DNA of 64,000 nt from Xenorhabdus bovienii SS-2004 (GTDB taxonomy: Bacteria; Pseudomonadota; Gammaproteobacteria; Enterobacterales; Enterobacteriaceae): NCBI RefSeq assembly GCF_000027225.1, contig NC_013892.1, positions 2,728,001 to 2,792,000 on the forward strand, written 5' to 3'. A program made the translations under genes and the position numbers. Shown here one piece after another: positions 42,765-52,098 of this stretch. Under the pieces are notes generated by a model that saw only the letters and a program-made list of their open reading frames with translations, searched no databases and was not told where the DNA came from. The first letter of the stretch is position 1; every line of letters starts with the position of its first letter.

Positions 42765-43136
42765 TTATTTTATTTCTTCGAGAGGAGAATATCGGGACTC
42801 TATTATAACGTTGACGTGAAATTCACCAGAGTTATTATTATATTCACCGGGGGAATCATCATATAAAAGGATTAACTCGCCATCTACTGGAACCGTTTTA
42901 TGAAGAACCCCATTACCAATCCCGTAAGTTTTGTCAGCAATTTTTGCTCTTAGATCATAGCTTATTTTTGGAATGCTTCTTGTATCACCTTGGGGCGCAC
43001 TCCATTCATTATTTGCACTCCCGAACTTTATCCATCCCTTGGCAATGATAGATATTATATCCCCTTTTAGAAGAATAAGTCCGGTGGGTTGACCTTGTTC
43101 AGCGTTCGCGGGAACACTTCCAGACCAATCGTACAT
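42765..43136 (-). CDS. LecA/PllA-like galactophilic lectin
   Basis: A 123-residue beta-sandwich lectin. It follows the pattern of Pseudomonas PA-IL (LecA) and Photorhabdus PllA: MYDWSGSVPANAEQGQPTGL, GDIISIIAKGWIKFGSA, WSAPQGDTRSIP and the calcium/sugar-binding loop LLYDDSPGEYNNNSGEFHVN, in which the Asp and two Asn ligands are present and one Thr of PA-IL is Glu. These lectins bind alpha-galactosides on host cells or glycans and are usually tetramers. ATG with GGAGG seven bases upstream. It lies 42 bp after the tail-fibre gene on the same strand, an unusual place for a soluble lectin. Confidence 0.85.
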   Translation of the reverse strand: MYDWSGSVPANAEQGQPTGLILLKGDIISIIAKGWIKFGSANNEWSAPQGDTRSIPKISYDLRAKIADKTYGIGNGVLHKTVPVDGELILLYDDSPGEYNNNSGEFHVNVIIESRYSPLEEIK

Positions 43137-44241
43137 AGTATTACCTCCAATCATTATGTTTTGAAAGTGACAAAAGAATTAAGCCTGTGATTCTTTATCC
43201 TCAGTGGCTGGCATTTGCACTCGAACAGAGACAAATCGGCCGCTGGGAATATCAATCAAATCACCATCAGAGTAGCCTTCTCGTGTATTTCTGGCGAATG
43301 CTGGTGCGTCGGAGTGTTCCCGGTGGTAGGTCATCAGTTTGACAGTACCATCGGAGAGTACTTCATGGTTGACCCAAATTAATGGCAGCTTGTTCTGGCA
43401 TAATGGGATCTCTATATTATTCATTGTTCCATCGATATTAAATCCCTTAACACCTTTAATAAGGTATATACCCTCGGAAATACGTTCTACTGTAGCTCCT
43501 TTGGACTCATTATTTGTTTCAAATTTCCCATCACTCCAAAGATTGATTATGGATGAGGATAACTTGAAGTTACCATTTGCATCCATGAAGGTGTTTACTC
43601 CCAATATGGAGAATTGGCTCCATTTTTGAAAAGATTTGCTCGCTGCTATTCTGGAGCGTATCCATGCTATATTACGATATGCATCGAATGCCAATTGCGT
43701 AGCCCACCAACCGGGTCCTATTGACAAATATTTCATTGCCTCCGTTCCTCGCGGGGAATCAGGTGGTATTGGCGATGACCCCCTCTGATAAAATCCTGTT
43801 TTTCCTGCCAAATCCTCCACAGTTTGACCTGGTTCTACTGTGATACCAGGGCCTCCTATTCCATAATCCCCAACCTTTAGCGCATTATCTAAGCCAATAT
43901 TTTTCACAAACTCCGGCGTATTGGGAATATCCGCCCCGTTCTGCTCCTTGGCTAAACGAGTATTGGCATTAGCTCCTGCATTATTAGCATTTTGGTTTGC
44001 TGTGTTAGCCAAATCATACGCTGCTTTCACTGCTTTTGGTGTTGCTGCATTATTTTCGCTATCACTGCCAACATCATTACTCAGAGTAACAAATCCTTTA
44101 TCTTGTAGTGTTGCATCTGGATGATTACGACTTTTAGCATGATCTTCAATCGATTCTCTAACCGAATCTTTGACATAATCCGGGGTCATGTATTAAATGG
44201 TTAGTTGCTGTGATATGCTTCCGGCTTTTTAAGGATGAAGT

Positions 44242-44517
44242 ATGGCCAAAGTTGATGTCTATTGCCGTTATTGCCACAAATCAGAACAGGTCAAAGGACA
44301 TGGGAAAGGAAATGGCGGACATCCTCGTTATCGCTGTTATAGCTGCTGTAAGGTCTTTCAGTTGGCGTATACCTATCAGGCCTGCAAACCCGGCGTTAAA
44401 GAACAGATTGTCGATATCGCGATGAATAACGGGGGAATTCGTGACACCGCTCGGATCCTGAAAGTCGCCACCGCCACCGTCATGAAAACATTAAAAACCT
44501 CAGACCCCGAAACGTAA
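44242..44517 (+). CDS. insA: IS1 InsA, left copy
   Basis: A 91-residue InsA: N-terminal zinc finger MAKVDVYCRYCHKSEQVKGH, then YRCYSCCKVFQLAYTYQACK and a helix-turn-helix region MNNGGIRDTARILKVATATV. It binds the IS ends and represses transposition. The InsAB' transposase arises by -1 frameshift near its end (ATGAAAACATTAAAAAC region). Confidence 0.85.
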   Translation: MAKVDVYCRYCHKSEQVKGHGKGNGGHPRYRCYSCCKVFQLAYTYQACKPGVKEQIVDIAMNNGGIRDTARILKVATATVMKTLKTSDPET

Positions 44518-44926
44518 CGACACTTCCCCTTGCGGAATGTGGCATCCAGATTGTCTGTGAAATCGACGAGCAATGGTCGTTTGTCGGCAATAAGAAAAAC
44601 CAACGCTGGCTTTGGTATGCTTGGGAACCCCGCCTGAAGCGAATAGTGGCTCATGTTTTTGGCGATCGCAGTCGAAAAACGTTAGACAAGCTGCTTACCC
44701 TTTTACTATTCGGTTTTACTGCACGGATGACTATGTTGTTTATGACCCACTTCCCGAGGAAGAGCACTTGACTGGAAAGGCGTTTACTCAGCGTATAGAG
44801 AGAACGAATTTAACGCATCGTACCCGAATCAAAAGGCTGAATAGAAAAACCATTGGGTATTCAAAATCGGAAGAAATGCACGATAAAGTGATAGGAACCT
44901 TTATTGAACGTGAACATTATTTTTAA
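44514..44926 (+). pseudogene. insB: IS1 InsB, left copy, with 10-bp deletion
   Basis: The InsB frame reads ECGIQIVCEIDEQWSFVGNK and AHVFGDRSRKTLDKLLT, then the deletion shifts it; the downstream part (FTQRIERTNLTHRTRIKRLN to EREHYF) survives in a second frame. Compared with the right copy it lacks the bases coding LLSSF. Confidence 0.8.
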
Positions 44927-45309
44927 TACCTAATCTAATCATTTAATACATGACCGCTTAAATCCCCATCTCTCCCCATTATTTTATGATGTGGGCTTTA
45001 AATATTTAACTATGGGAATAGTTTATTTTCAGTATTACTTTCAATGAAGAAAACTTACACACTTTCAATCTAACGTTATTTTATATAAATCATATATCCT
45101 TACTAAAAAGTGAGATTGGGATTTACTAATCTACTATGTAATTATAGTATCATATACTATAGAAGCCTACATTTTAACGTAAAACAACAAAATTGTAACT
45201 TTGTGTTAATCCAGCAAGAGTCTTCTATTAAGTAGCCGATTAATTACTTTATGTACTATTATGTGTTCTAAAATTTTATAGTGTATTTAACTAAATTACA
45301 GGAGGTTCC

Positions 45310-45852
45310 ATGAGTAGTAGAAGTGATGTAATAAAAGGAAGGTTAGTTTATACCGAAAAATTAGGATGGGTAGATACTGGGCATTCAAAAGGTAATGATG
45401 CCAGAATGTTAATGGCCGCTATAAATTCAGGTGATGATACTAAAGAACCATACTTTACCATTAAGTACACACAATACATGGGGCTTGGATTAAAATATGG
45501 CACATCTAAAATAACAAGATGGAAAGTAAGAAGAGGACTATCTTTACACGATAAAAAAAGAGTTGCCCTTACTATTATGATGCATACAACTCATCTATTT
45601 GAAGCACATCAAGATTCTTTTCCTTTTAATTGGTATACAGATAGTGGGTACAGTGGTGAAGATTTGGTTTCAAATCTACTTGGTTTTTATCAGGCTATAA
45701 ATGGAGTTGATTATTTACCTCAGCTTCAACCTATAAGTAAAGATGATGCACTAAAAAGATGGGATTATTATGGCGCTATAGGAAAGTATAAAAATAAAAT
45801 GTTTAAGCCTTTATTGTTCCCTGACCCCCAAAAATGGTCATGTATTAAATGA
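45310..45852 (+). CDS. DUF4056-like protein, transposon passenger
   Basis: A 180-residue protein with patterns I associate with DUF4056: GRLVYTEKLGWVDTGHSKGN near the start, a basic segment KITRWKVRRGLSLHDKKRVA, then ALTIMMHTTHLFEAHQDSF and NWYTDSGYSGEDLVSNLLGF. Function unknown. A very strong AGGAGG site lies four bases before the ATG. The last five residues (SCIK after W) come from the IS1 end at 45836, so the original C-terminus is slightly truncated. The AT-rich upstream 350 bp probably holds its own promoter. It is the only cargo of the composite transposon. Confidence 0.65.
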   Translation: MSSRSDVIKGRLVYTEKLGWVDTGHSKGNDARMLMAAINSGDDTKEPYFTIKYTQYMGLGLKYGTSKITRWKVRRGLSLHDKKRVALTIMMHTTHLFEAHQDSFPFNWYTDSGYSGEDLVSNLLGFYQAINGVDYLPQLQPISKDDALKRWDYYGAIGKYKNKMFKPLLFPDPQKWSCIK

Positions 45853-45864
45853 TTAGATTAGGTA

Positions 45865-46290
45865 TTAAAAATAATGTTCACGTTCAATAAAGGTTCCTAT
45901 CACTTTATCGTGCATTTCTTCCGATTTTGAATACCCAATGGTTTTTCTATTCAGCCTTTTGATTCGGGTACGATGCGTTAAATTCGTTCTCTCTATACGC
46001 TGAGTAAACGCCTTTCCAGTCAAGTGCTCTTCCTCGGGAAGTGGGTCGTAAACAACATAGTCATCCGTGCAGTAAAACCGAATAGTAAAGGAAGATAAGA
46101 GGGTAAGCAGCTTGTCTAACGTTTTTCGACTGCGATCGCCAAAAACATGAGCCACTATTCGCTTCAGGCGGGGTTCCCAAGCATACCAAAGCCAGCGTTG
46201 GTTTTTCTTATTGCCGACAAACGACCATTGCTCGTCGATTTCACAGACAATCTGGATGCCACATTCCGCAAGGGGAAGTGTCGTTACGTT
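45865..46290 (-). CDS. insB: IS1 InsB frame, right copy
   Basis: Catalytic part of InsAB': IDEQWSFVGNKKNQRWLWYA, AHVFGDRSRKTLDKLLTLLS, YCTDDYVVYDPLPEEEHLTG, FTQRIERTNLTHRTRIKRLN; these contain the DDE residues and basic helix of IS1 transposases. No proper start exists in this frame; expression needs frameshifting from insA. Continuous to the stop near the inner end. Confidence 0.8.
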   Translation of the reverse strand, partial: NVTTLPLAECGIQIVCEIDEQWSFVGNKKNQRWLWYAWEPRLKRIVAHVFGDRSRKTLDKLLTLLSSFTIRFYCTDDYVVYDPLPEEEHLTGKAFTQRIERTNLTHRTRIKRLNRKTIGYSKSEEMHDKVIGTFIEREHYF

Positions 46291-46559
46291 TCGGAGTCTG
46301 AGGTTTTTAATGTTTTCATGACGGTGGCGGTGGCGACTTTCAGGATCCGAGCGGTGTCACGAATTCCCCCGTTATTCATCGCGATATCGACAATCTGTTC
46401 TTTAACGCCGGGTTTGCAGGCCTGATAGGTATACGCCAACTGAAAGACCTTACAGCAGCTATAACAGCGATAACGAGGATGTCCGCCATTTCCTTTCCCA
46501 TGTCCTTTGACCTGTTCTGATTTGTGGCAATAACGGCAATAGACATCAACTTTGGCCAT
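46284..46559 (-). CDS. insA: IS1 InsA, right copy
   Basis: 91 residues, identical to the left InsA except near the C-terminus (SDSET against SDPET). The zinc-finger Cys residues and HTH are intact. Confidence 0.84.
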   Translation of the reverse strand: MAKVDVYCRYCHKSEQVKGHGKGNGGHPRYRCYSCCKVFQLAYTYQACKPGVKEQIVDIAMNNGGIRDTARILKVATATVMKTLKTSDSET

Positions 46560-46688
46560 ACTTCATCCTTAAAAAGCCGGAAGCATATCACAGCAACTAA
46601 CCATTTAATACATGACCTAATCCGGTGTTGTAACGATCACAAGATTGTTATCGTCTAATACCGTTGTATCAGGCTTATTATCTTGCAT

Positions 46689-46918
46689 ATTTATTCCCTC
46701 ATTTAATCAACAGTAAACATTGCTAAATAACATGAAGGCGGGTTACTTCTCCGCCAGTGAACATCCATAAAATAGGTTCATCAATACTGGAGAATGCGTT
46801 TTGACTAAGCTCGTTTTAACGATTAGGTGAGTGGCATATTTTGATGGCAGGATGACATAAAATAACAAACGGGGGATCAATAAAATCTATTCCTCTACTG
46901 ATAAAACATGATTCTATT
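46689..46918. other. Intergenic region before module B copy
   Basis: No gene. Contains the leader of the tail-fibre gene (minus strand ribosome-binding site at about 46692-46699) and AT-rich DNA. Confidence 0.4.
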
Positions 46919-47425
46919 TAAAGGGGGGCAATCCTCCCCTTTAACCCAACCCATTGATTTAATTAAATTCCCGCCCCATGCCGGAAATAAGAAAAATCAA
47001 CAAGTTATCTAAAGGTGGAATTTTCTCACCTTTTAATTCAATCCTTCCGTTTCAAACGGAATGCCTACTTTGGTTTTATACTCGCGGGTGAGGGTATGGG
47101 GATTTCCACCATACCTTTTGCTTTCATATTTATAGGGTTACTTAATGTAACTGAGTGGCTAACGACAAATCTGACGGCAGAGTAAAGCTCTAATTCGGAC
47201 TTTGGTGATAACCTATTGATATCTAATCAGACGCCAGATTTGTCGTCTGCTTGCCCAGCCCCTTGCGCTCAAGCAATACGTTAAAACACAATACATTTAT
47301 CGCGTTTGTCCAGAACATAAAGTAACCATTGGGATTTTCCCAACCGTTGGGTCAAAGTGACGGCCTCGGATAAATCAACGGGTTAATCAACAGTTGGGGA
47401 AATCCCTATAGTTGCCGCAAGGTGT
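46919..47425. repeat. Hairpin-rich noncoding element, adjacent modules B and A
   Basis: 46919-47119 is the near-identical reverse complement of module B (37471-37667). 47134-47425 is the reverse complement of part of module A (33555-34010), for example CATTGGGATTTTCCCAACCG and CGACAAATCTGACGGCAGAG. Here the modules are separated by only about 15 bp. Hairpins such as AAACGG/CCGTTT and GGTATGG/CCATACC are kept. Confidence 0.65.
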
Positions 47426-47698
47426 GATATCCCATCTTAAGGGCAGGTTTCTGACCTTTGGGATTACTCTGCTTTCTGTGGCATGAGCTTATTGAATTTT
47501 TCGTGCATTCATTATCGAAAAAGTTACTTTAAATGGTGGAATTTGTAATAGTCTGGGCGATTTTTGCATTCTGCAAAACTTTTATTGAAAGTATATAAAA
47601 CAACGTGTTATTTAAGTGATTTTATATACATAAAAATGATGTTGTAGTTATTAAATATTCAATATATACAGTAACTTAATATTATAATCTTATCCTGT
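47426..47698. other. AT-rich intergenic region, no gene seen
   Basis: Lies between the hairpin element and the duplicated icd end. No credible frame or hairpin terminator recognised. Confidence 0.4.
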
Positions 47699-48280
47699 TG
47701 CTGCGCCACATGGGATGGCTTGAAGCTGCTGACCTTATTGTTAAGGGAACGGAAGGGGCGATTGCTGCCAAGACCGTAACTTACGACTTCGAACGTTTGA
47801 TGGATGGCGCTAAGCTGCTGAAATGTAGTGAGTTCGGCGATGCACTTATCTCTCATATGTGATTGATTGCGTAATTGAATAGATAACGGGGGCTTAATGG
47901 TTCCCGTTTATTTTTTGTACATCGAAAAGCGGTTATCAAAACGTTATCAAAATGATTTATCAAAACTAGACAAAATTTAATCAATTTAGAGTGTGATTTT
48001 TATCCAATCTTTCCCGCGATCATCATGATATTTGTCTGTCTGTTGTTGGTTCTTATGCCCCAATAAATCTTTCGTGTTTATACCTTGCTCACGGTACAAC
48101 CGTTCTGATAGTGAGCGCTGTTCGTGGAAAGTTGCTGGAGTTCCTTCTCCCCAATCTATATCTATCTTGTCTCGTGCTTTTTTGAAATTTGTTGTCAATG
48201 TATTCGCTGTTACTTTTTCGCCTCGTTTAGATTGTGATGTGGTGTGAAAATAGTGAATTAAATACGGACTAAGGACACGA
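47699..48280 (+). repeat. Displaced icd 3' end plus integrase end, inverted copy 1
   Basis: Reads [20 protein letters not shown] through [15 protein letters not shown] on the plus strand (47700-47863), i.e. a second icd 3' end, followed by about 120 bp and the 3' end of an integrase gene. The whole block is the inverted counterpart of 50283-50867. The few substitutions (Leu for Phe, Asp for Glu) fit a phage-borne att copy of icd. Confidence 0.85.
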
Positions 48281-48912
48281 TCACGGCACTGTGCAACAAC
48301 TTCTCTGAGGGAAGTATTAAGTGCATTGCATCGTAATGCTAAGGGAATGGCTAATCTTGCTCCTGTTTTTTCCTGAGAAATATGAAGGTGATCATCCCAA
48401 ATATCAGAAAATTTCATTTCTGAAATATCACCTAATCGTTGTCCGGTCACAATAGCCAATAGCATGGCATTACCCATATATCGATGCTGCGAGTTTGCAA
48501 TTTCGAATATCTGCTTCCATTCCTCCAAGTTCAGCCGTTGGCGGGTAATTTTTCTACGAGGTTGCTTAGTTGCTAATGCAGGGTTATAGCCGGGGGGAAC
48601 CTCTCCTGCATGTTGCGCCTCTTTGAATACATCTATCAGAACTGAGCGAACAACCTGTGCCATGCGCGGCTGACCTGCGGTTTTATATTCGTCCAAAATA
48701 CCTGCAATGTCACGAGCATCAACAGCGGGCAACGGTTTCATAGCAAGAGCCTGTCGCATTAAATCTACAGGCTTCCGCTTTTGTTTAAATGTGTTGAATT
48801 TGATATCATTAGTTTCTAAACGTTCCTCCTGAATTTTCCAGTATTTATCCAACCAAGTATTAACAGTAATCTCTTTACCCTTGATTTTTGCTACACGATC
48901 ACTAATCGCCAT
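47986..48912 (-). CDS. Lambda-type tyrosine integrase with degraded N-terminus
   Basis: 308 residues with core-binding and catalytic domains: LAIVTGQRLGDISEMKFSDI (first Arg), TFHEQRSLSERLYREQG (HxxR), LLGHKNQQQTDKYHDD (His and nucleophile Tyr). In the same frame upstream lies arm-domain sequence YWRYRHPVTGKYHALGD but an in-frame TAG at about 49052 precedes it and the usual start is missing. The gene converges on the displaced icd end, as in e14-like elements that integrate at icd. Probably inactive or impaired. Confidence 0.78.
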   Translation of the reverse strand: MAISDRVAKIKGKEITVNTWLDKYWKIQEERLETNDIKFNTFKQKRKPVDLMRQALAMKPLPAVDARDIAGILDEYKTAGQPRMAQVVRSVLIDVFKEAQHAGEVPPGYNPALATKQPRRKITRQRLNLEEWKQIFEIANSQHRYMGNAMLLAIVTGQRLGDISEMKFSDIWDDHLHISQEKTGARLAIPLALRCNALNTSLREVVAQCRDRVLSPYLIHYFHTTSQSKRGEKVTANTLTTNFKKARDKIDIDWGEGTPATFHEQRSLSERLYREQGINTKDLLGHKNQQQTDKYHDDRGKDWIKITL

Positions 48913-49075
48913 AACTTGACGGCTGCGTTGCTCGGCTAATCTATTATTAGCCTCAATAGCAATTTCCTTTGCTTCCTGTTCGTTATCACCAAGAGCGTGA
49001 TATTTACCTGTGACAGGGTGACGATAGCGCCAATATATTTTATAGCTTTGCGGCTAAATAATGGGTATAGATTAG

Positions 49076-49285
49076 TCAACTGAGAGCCGCCCACTTACGG
49101 TAGAATTTACGCTGTTGCCAAGCTAATCTATTCAATGCACGATGATTAGTAGAACGTGGCTCATGATCCATAGCCCATTGACGAAAATCTAGATAATTTC
49201 TTTTACATTCAATTACGTACCTAATAGCAGACTGACGGTCACGTTTCATTGATGCCCGAATTTCGTTGGTGAATTCTATATTCAT
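49076..49285 (-). CDS. Small phage-type hypothetical protein
   Basis: A 69-residue basic protein (many Arg/Lys, EIRASMKRDRQSAIRYVIE, RKFYRKWAALS), with GAGGGTGTGAT before the ATG. It lies just upstream of the integrase on the same strand, a common place for excisionase or small DNA-binding genes, but no helix-turn-helix is obvious. Unknown. Confidence 0.5.
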   Translation of the reverse strand: MNIEFTNEIRASMKRDRQSAIRYVIECKRNYLDFRQWAMDHEPRSTNHRALNRLAWQQRKFYRKWAALS

Positions 49286-49427
49286 ATCACACCCTCGCTG
49301 TTACTGTTGTTAATTTGATGTGCCTGCATGTTTCACCACATCAGGCGGCAGTGGTTCCTCGCATTCCCCAGCGCAAAGAAATCGGTTAGAATAAATCCCC
49401 TACTATAATGAGAATAAAATTTAATCT

Positions 49428-49700
49428 ATGGATAGAAATAAATGGAAAAAGGTTGTTGGTTTGCTGGGTAAGCAAGCTAACAAATCGAATTTTGCTGCAT
49501 TGGTTTGCGGCCTGTTAGTCGCGTTTAGGCTTGAGCCACTCGAATCATGGCTACGCGAACACGTTCCTGATTTTCAGCCAGAAACCGTAACTTATTTCGT
49601 TACGATGTACCTTATCAGCGCGGCTATAGTTTATATTTCATCGATGCCGATTAAATATCTGAGAAAGAAAATCTCACCCCCTCGCCGTAACGCCGCCTGA
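49428..49700 (+). CDS. Small membrane protein of the integrative element
   Basis: A 90-residue protein with two hydrophobic segments (SNFAALVCGLLVAF and YFVTMYLISAAIVYISSMPI) and a basic C-terminus (KYLRKKISPPRRNAA), so two membrane passes with a cytosolic tail are predicted. Divergent from the 69-residue gene. Family not recognised; it could be a superinfection or moron-type gene. Confidence 0.5.
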   Translation: MDRNKWKKVVGLLGKQANKSNFAALVCGLLVAFRLEPLESWLREHVPDFQPETVTYFVTMYLISAAIVYISSMPIKYLRKKISPPRRNAA

Positions 49701-49778
49701 CTCCAGTATCTGATTGCCAGCTCTTTGCTTGGTTGAGTAAAGAGCTACATGTGGCAAGCAGCAGTTATTGAAGCTGTC

Positions 49779-50054
49779 TTATTGTGGCTCATTAGCAAGC
49801 CCTTTGGCCTGAACAATCAGATTGGCTATTACGTTAACGCCATCATTTTGTGGCTTACGCTGGATGGTTAATACCTTGCGCGGTTCGGTCTCCAATCCAA
49901 ATGCCTGATCGATCATATTTTCAAGCGCTTTTATTTCAGACTGGCGAATATTTTCTTCTAAACGGCGGCGAGTCATTAAATTTCCTCGTTCCAGATGACG
50001 ACTCATTTTGGAACTCAAACGACCGCCTTTAGGTAAAATAGTGATATTTTCCAT
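49779..50054 (-). CDS. Hypothetical small protein of the integrative element
   Basis: A 91-residue hydrophilic, probably helical protein from the ATG of MENITILPKGGRLSSKMSRH with a G-rich site ahead. It contains RRRLEENIRQSEIKALENMI, which could be a coiled coil or DNA-binding helix. The longer frame to 50141 has no start signal. Unknown function. Confidence 0.45.
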   Translation of the reverse strand: MENITILPKGGRLSSKMSRHLERGNLMTRRRLEENIRQSEIKALENMIDQAFGLETEPRKVLTIQRKPQNDGVNVIANLIVQAKGLANEPQ

Positions 50055-50282
50055 TTGTTTATCCCCATTAGTAAGTTTTGGGGCGCAGTTAATAACTGAG
50101 AGGTTGTTTAAAATTTGCAGTCCACTAAATGAAGCAGGCAAACTCCACAGCTCTGTGTCTATCCTTAGACTCTGCTAACCACTCCCCAAAAATCACTTTG
50201 GGTAGGGACTCCCCACACGGGCGGGGCATTCACCCTCTCTATCAGCGTTGTTAGTGGGGGTGACAACTATGCTAACAGAGAG

Positions 50283-50580
50283 GGATCGTGTCCTTAGCCC
50301 GTATTTAATTCACTATTTTCACACCACATCACAATCTAAACGAGGCGAAAAAGTAACAGCGAATACATTGACAACAAATTTCAAAAAAGCACGAGACAAG
50401 ATAGATATAGATTGGGGAGAAGGAACTCCAGCAACTTTCCACGAACAGCGCTCACTATCAGAACGACTGTACCGTGAGCAAGGTATAAACACGAAAGATT
50501 TATTGGGCCATAAGAACCAACAACAGACAGACAAATATCATGATGATCGCGGGAAAGATTGGATAAAAATCACACTCTAA
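50283..50580 (+). pseudogene. Integrase C-terminal fragment
   Basis: About 99 codons identical to the C-terminal catalytic end of the integrase at 47986-48912 (DRVLSPYLIHYFHTTSQS to KDWIKITL-stop), including His and Tyr but lacking the first Arg. The open frame begins slightly upstream in unrelated DNA (MLVGVTTMLTE). It is the inverted partner of the 47-kb copy and lies beside the native icd end. Confidence 0.85.
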
Positions 50581-50867
50581 ATTGATTAAATTTTGTCTAG
50601 TTTTGATAAATCATTTTGATAACGTTTTGATAACCGCTTTTCGATGTACAAAAAACAAACGGGAACTGTTAAGCCCCCGTTATCTATTCAATTACGCAAT
50701 CAATCACATATGAGAGATAAGTGCATCACCGAACTCACTACATTTCAGCAGCTTAGCGCCTTCCATCAGGCGTTCAAAGTCATAAGTTACGGTCTTGGCA
50801 GCAATCGCCCCTTCCGTTCCCTTAACAATAAGATCAGCAGCTTCAAACCATCCCATGTGGCGCAGCA
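50283..50867 (-). repeat. icd 3' end plus integrase end, inverted copy 2
   Basis: Mirror of 47699-48280. Contains the integrase fragment, the spacer with the ATCAAAACGTTATCAAAATG-type att-proximal repeats, and the last about 165 bp of the real icd. An att core must lie inside the icd portion. Confidence 0.8.
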
Positions 50868-51957
50868 TCATCTCAGCAGAGAGAATTACAGAGCCTGGGT
50901 TCACTTTGTCCTGACCGGCATATTTAGGTGCAGTACCGTGTGTCGCTTCAAACAATGCGCATTCATCACCGATATTTGCCCCTGGTGCAATACCAATACC
51001 GCCTACCTGTGCCGCCAATGCATCAGAAATGTAGTCACCGTTCAGGTTCATACAAGCGATAACATCGTACTCAGCCGGACGCAGCAGGATTTGTTGCAGG
51101 AAAGCATCCGCGATCACATCTTTAATGATGATGTCTTTATCACTCTTAGGATTCTTGATCTTCATCCATGGACCACCATCCAGTAGTTCACCACCAAATT
51201 CCGTAAGAGCTAGTTCATAACCCCAGTCTTTGAAAGCGCCTTCCGTGAATTTCATGATGTTGCCTTTGTGAACCAAAGTCACTGATTCACGGTCGTTATC
51301 GATGGCATATTCAATCGCAGCACGTACCAGACGCTTAGTCCCTTCTTCCGAACATGGTTTCACACCAATACCACACTCCTGAGGGAAACGGATCTTAGTG
51401 ACACCCATTTCATCCTGCAAGAATTTGATCACTTTATCCGCTTCCGCTGAACCTGCTTTCCATTCAATACCCGCATAAATGTCTTCAGCATTTTCTCGGA
51501 AGATGACCATATCAGTTAATTCAGGTTGTTTAACCGGGCTTGGAGTACCTTGATAGTAACGAACCGGACGTAAACAGACGTATAAATCTAATTGCTGACG
51601 CAGAGCCACGTTCAGAGAACGGATACCGCCACCAACAGGTGTCGTCAGAGGGCCTTTGATAGCAACACGGTAGTCACGGATCAGATCCAGAGTTTCCTCT
51701 GGTAACCAGACATCTTTGCCATAAACCTGCGTAGATTTCTCTCCGGTGTAGATTTCCATCCAAGAAATTTTGCGCTCACCGCTGTAAGCTTTCTGAACTG
51801 CAGCATCAACAACTTTCAGCATGACCGGCGTTACATCAATACCAATGCCATCCCCTTCGATATAAGGGATTATCGGGTTATTCGGAACATTTAATTTACC
51901 TTTGGCATCAATAGTAATTTTTTTACCTTCCGCCGGAACAACTACTTTGCTTTCCAT
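50704..51957 (-). CDS. icd: Isocitrate dehydrogenase, NADP-dependent
   Basis: A 417-residue TCA-cycle enzyme that converts isocitrate to 2-oxoglutarate with NADPH formation. Visible: substrate-binding [20 protein letters not shown] with the regulatory Ser, the second Arg region [39 protein letters not shown] with the metal-binding Asp, and the adenine-binding [14 protein letters not shown]. The length equals that of E. coli Icd (416). Its last about 55 codons are part of an integrative-element att duplication; the current end encodes a complete functional C-terminus. Start ATG with AGGAG upstream. Confidence 0.97.
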   Translation of the reverse strand: MESKVVVPAEGKKITIDAKGKLNVPNNPIIPYIEGDGIGIDVTPVMLKVVDAAVQKAYSGERKISWMEIYTGEKSTQVYGKDVWLPEETLDLIRDYRVAIKGPLTTPVGGGIRSLNVALRQQLDLYVCLRPVRYYQGTPSPVKQPELTDMVIFRENAEDIYAGIEWKAGSAEADKVIKFLQDEMGVTKIRFPQECGIGVKPCSEEGTKRLVRAAIEYAIDNDRESVTLVHKGNIMKFTEGAFKDWGYELALTEFGGELLDGGPWMKIKNPKSDKDIIIKDVIADAFLQQILLRPAEYDVIACMNLNGDYISDALAAQVGGIGIAPGANIGDECALFEATHGTAPKYAGQDKVNPGSVILSAEMMLRHMGWFEAADLIVKGTEGAIAAKTVTYDFERLMEGAKLLKCSEFGDALISHM

Positions 51958-52098
51958 TAACCTCTCCTTTCAAGATAAGCGCAATAACTTGTTAATTTTT
52001 TGTAAGGGACGTGTCAATACTACTTGAATATTCTGCAAACGCCAATGGTCACAGAATTAAGGTATAATACGCACCCTCATTTTGCACGATGGCTTATC

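Larger units (their letters stand above)
44184..44955 (+). mobile_element. IS1-family element, left copy
   Basis: 772 bp, about 10 bp shorter than the right copy because of a deletion in the insB part (CTTACCCTTTTAC against CTTACCCTCTTATCTTCC). This shifts the InsB frame, so this copy's own InsAB' is probably inactive. Confidence 0.85.
44184..46617. mobile_element. IS1-based composite transposon
   Basis: Two IS1 copies in inverted orientation (44184-44955 and 45836-46617), outermost ends GGTCATGTATTAAATGGTTAG, flanked by an 8-bp target duplication TAATCCGG at 44176-44183 and 46618-46625. The passenger is one gene (45310-45852). Duplication of the target outside the pair shows the whole 2434-bp unit moved together into the tail-fibre gene. 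Confidence 0.9.
45836..46617 (-). mobile_element. IS1-family element, right copy
   Basis: 782 bp in inverted orientation to the left copy. No deletion is seen in insB, so it can supply the transposase for the whole composite. Confidence 0.85.
43179..46688 (-). pseudogene. Phage tail-fibre gene split by an IS1 composite transposon
   Basis: The start is on the far side of the insertion: ATG at 46688 behind GAGGGAATAAAT, reading MQDNKPDTTVLDDNNLVIVT then TPD, and continues at 44175 with YVKDSVRESIEDHAKSRNHP. Domains: N-terminal repeat region (AYDLANTANQNANNAGANAN), central shaft, pyocin-knob-like GGPGITVEPGQTVEDL region and C-terminal fibre domain with LMTYHREHSDAPAFARNTRE and FVSVRVQMPA. An 8-bp duplication TAATCCGG flanks the insertion. 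Removing the transposon restores a frame of about 360 codons. The fragment 43179-44189 is the visible 336-residue part. Confidence 0.85.
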
